Origin: a virus
IMG/VR virus record: IMGVR_UViG_3300030090_000803
Coordinates: 1 to 35,991 of that record
DNA length: 35,991 nucleotides
Reading direction: 5' to 3' (one strand)
Of the stretch, positions 35,355 to 35,991 are shown one piece after another; the first letter of the stretch is position 1; every line of letters begins with the position of its first letter. The notes beneath the pieces were generated by a model, which was given only the letters and a program-made list of their open reading frames with translations, was not told where the DNA came from and made no database searches. Position numbers and translations under genes: made by a program.

Positions 35355-35702
35355 ATGGCATTTAAAATGAAATACAAAAACCTCAAAGGAGTTGTTGAGG
35401 AATTACGAGGCGCAGTTAAAGCGCATGGCAAGCAAGCTGATACTATTGAAAAGCATATTGACGATATGGAAGATACTCCTATCAAAAAAATGCTTACCGA
35501 AAAACAGTCTAAACATATTGACACCAATAAAGACGGAAAAATAACTGGAGCAGACTTTCCTTTGAAGAAGCGTGGGCTGTGGGACAATATACATGCTAAA
35601 AGAAAAAGAATTAAAGCTGGCTCAGGAGAAAAAATGAGAAAGCCTGGTAGCAAAGGAGCTCCTTCAGCACAAGACTTAAAAGACTCTCAAACAGAAAAAT
35701 AA
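35355..35702 (+). CDS. Small EF-hand-containing basic phage protein
   Basis: Product of 115 residues. The first half is a helix (NLKGVVEELRGAVKAHGKQA). Residues 56-67 (DTNKDGKITGAD) form an EF-hand type calcium loop with acidic/Asn ligands at positions 1, 3, 5 and 12 and the central Gly. The C-terminal half, GLWDNIHAKRKRIKAGSGEK and then MRKPGSKGAP, is a motif I recognise from many small proteins of marine phages; its function is not known. Strongly basic outside the EF-hand. Its stop overlaps the start of the membrane-protein gene (TAATG), so its product is made with it. Confidence 0.78.
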   Translation: MAFKMKYKNLKGVVEELRGAVKAHGKQADTIEKHIDDMEDTPIKKMLTEKQSKHIDTNKDGKITGADFPLKKRGLWDNIHAKRKRIKAGSGEKMRKPGSKGAPSAQDLKDSQTEK

Positions 35703-35986
35703 TGGCTAAGCAAATAGGTGAGGATACTAAAGTAACATTTGACCTCAAAACAATAGGCATGGGCGTAGCAGGGTTAGCTGCTCTTATAGGCATGTGGTTT
35801 ACACTACAAGCGGATATAGCTGAAGCAAAAGAATTACCTGAACCACTACCACCAGATGTAACTCGTATGGAGTTTGATATGAAAGATAAACTAGTACGTC
35901 AGACTATTATGACTACACAAGAAGATGTATCTGAGCTCAAGGAAGATCTTGATCGTATTGAAGAAAAAATAGATAAGCTGAACTAA
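35702..35986 (+). CDS. One-pass membrane protein, possible holin
   Basis: Product of 94 residues with one hydrophobic segment at about 18-36 (IGMGVAGLAALIGMWFTLQ), followed by an acidic, Pro-containing linker (EPLPPD) and a C-terminal charged coiled coil (SELKEDLDRIEEKIDKLN). A short N-terminal tail, one membrane segment and a charged C-terminus fit class III-type holins or other small lysis membrane proteins, and the late position with coupled neighbours agrees. No lytic enzyme is in the window, but a new gene begins in the overlapping TAATG and could be one. A non-lytic membrane protein remains possible. Confidence 0.7.
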   Translation: MAKQIGEDTKVTFDLKTIGMGVAGLAALIGMWFTLQADIAEAKELPEPLPPDVTRMEFDMKDKLVRQTIMTTQEDVSELKEDLDRIEEKIDKLN

Positions 35987-35991
35987 TGAAA
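35986..35991 (+). CDS. Start of next gene, 3' partial
   Basis: The stop of the membrane-protein gene overlaps a new ATG (TAATG), followed by one Lys codon before the window ends. The same TAATG coupling joins two of the previous gene pairs, so a real gene start is likely, but nothing can be said of its product. Confidence 0.4.

Noticed and set aside
1-35991. tRNA genes, CRISPR arrays, insertion sequences and integrase or attachment sites.
   Set aside because: None was seen: gaps between genes are at most 70 bases, with no regularly spaced repeats, and no transposase or recombinase motif appears in any translation.

Overview
The window is a slice of a tailed-phage genome. It is AT-rich and tightly packed, with all 21 recognisable genes (plus the first two codons of another) on the + strand, in the classic late (virion) order. 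The first gene, the terminase large subunit, is cut by the left edge, and a new reading frame begins in the last six bases, so neither genome end is present. No start codon that I checked has a Shine-Dalgarno-like purine box. Starts follow A/T-rich leaders or are coupled to the previous stop (ATGA, TAATG). Together with the type of terminase, portal and nozzle proteins, this points to a host in Bacteroidota. Resemblance to crAss-like phages and to uncultured marine Bacteroidota phages is from memory, not from a search. No tail-tube, sheath or tape-measure gene is seen, and the neck/nozzle/ejection genes have a podovirus layout, so a short-tailed phage is inferred.

Layout. Bases 1-7232 are the packaging and head block: terminase, portal, acidic scaffold candidate, major capsid protein. 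Bases 7233-8224 hold one unknown gene bracketed by two strong hairpins with TTCG loops. Bases 8225-18922 are the neck and tail-nozzle block: two connector-type proteins and a 2843-residue nozzle-type protein. Beta-rich modules that look like carbohydrate-binding jelly rolls have been inserted inside the second connector and inside the nozzle protein. Bases 18915-20932 hold a fibre-like protein, a small unknown virion protein and a GNAT-like acetyltransferase. Bases 20934-33669 hold three consecutive genes of increasing size (288, 764 and 3187 residues) that match the order and size trend of the T7 ejection proteins gp14-gp15-gp16. The last is a giant polyvalent protein with a zincin-type HEVFH site, a segment like sigma-factor region 2, a HAD phosphatase domain and a membrane-type segment. 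Bases 33666-35991 hold a predicted secreted outer-membrane beta-barrel protein, three small basic proteins and a one-pass membrane protein, followed by the start of another gene, perhaps for lysis.

How it fits together. The terminase packs DNA through the portal into a scaffolded capsid. The connectors and nozzle close the head and carry surface-binding modules that probably contact host glycans. The three ejection proteins would leave the head with the DNA, cross the envelope (one has a peptidoglycan-binding domain) and, in the giant protein, deliver enzymatic or regulatory domains into the cell. The most unusual points are the multi-domain giant protein, the roughly 1050-residue adhesin-like insertion in the nozzle, and the phage-encoded outer-membrane protein.
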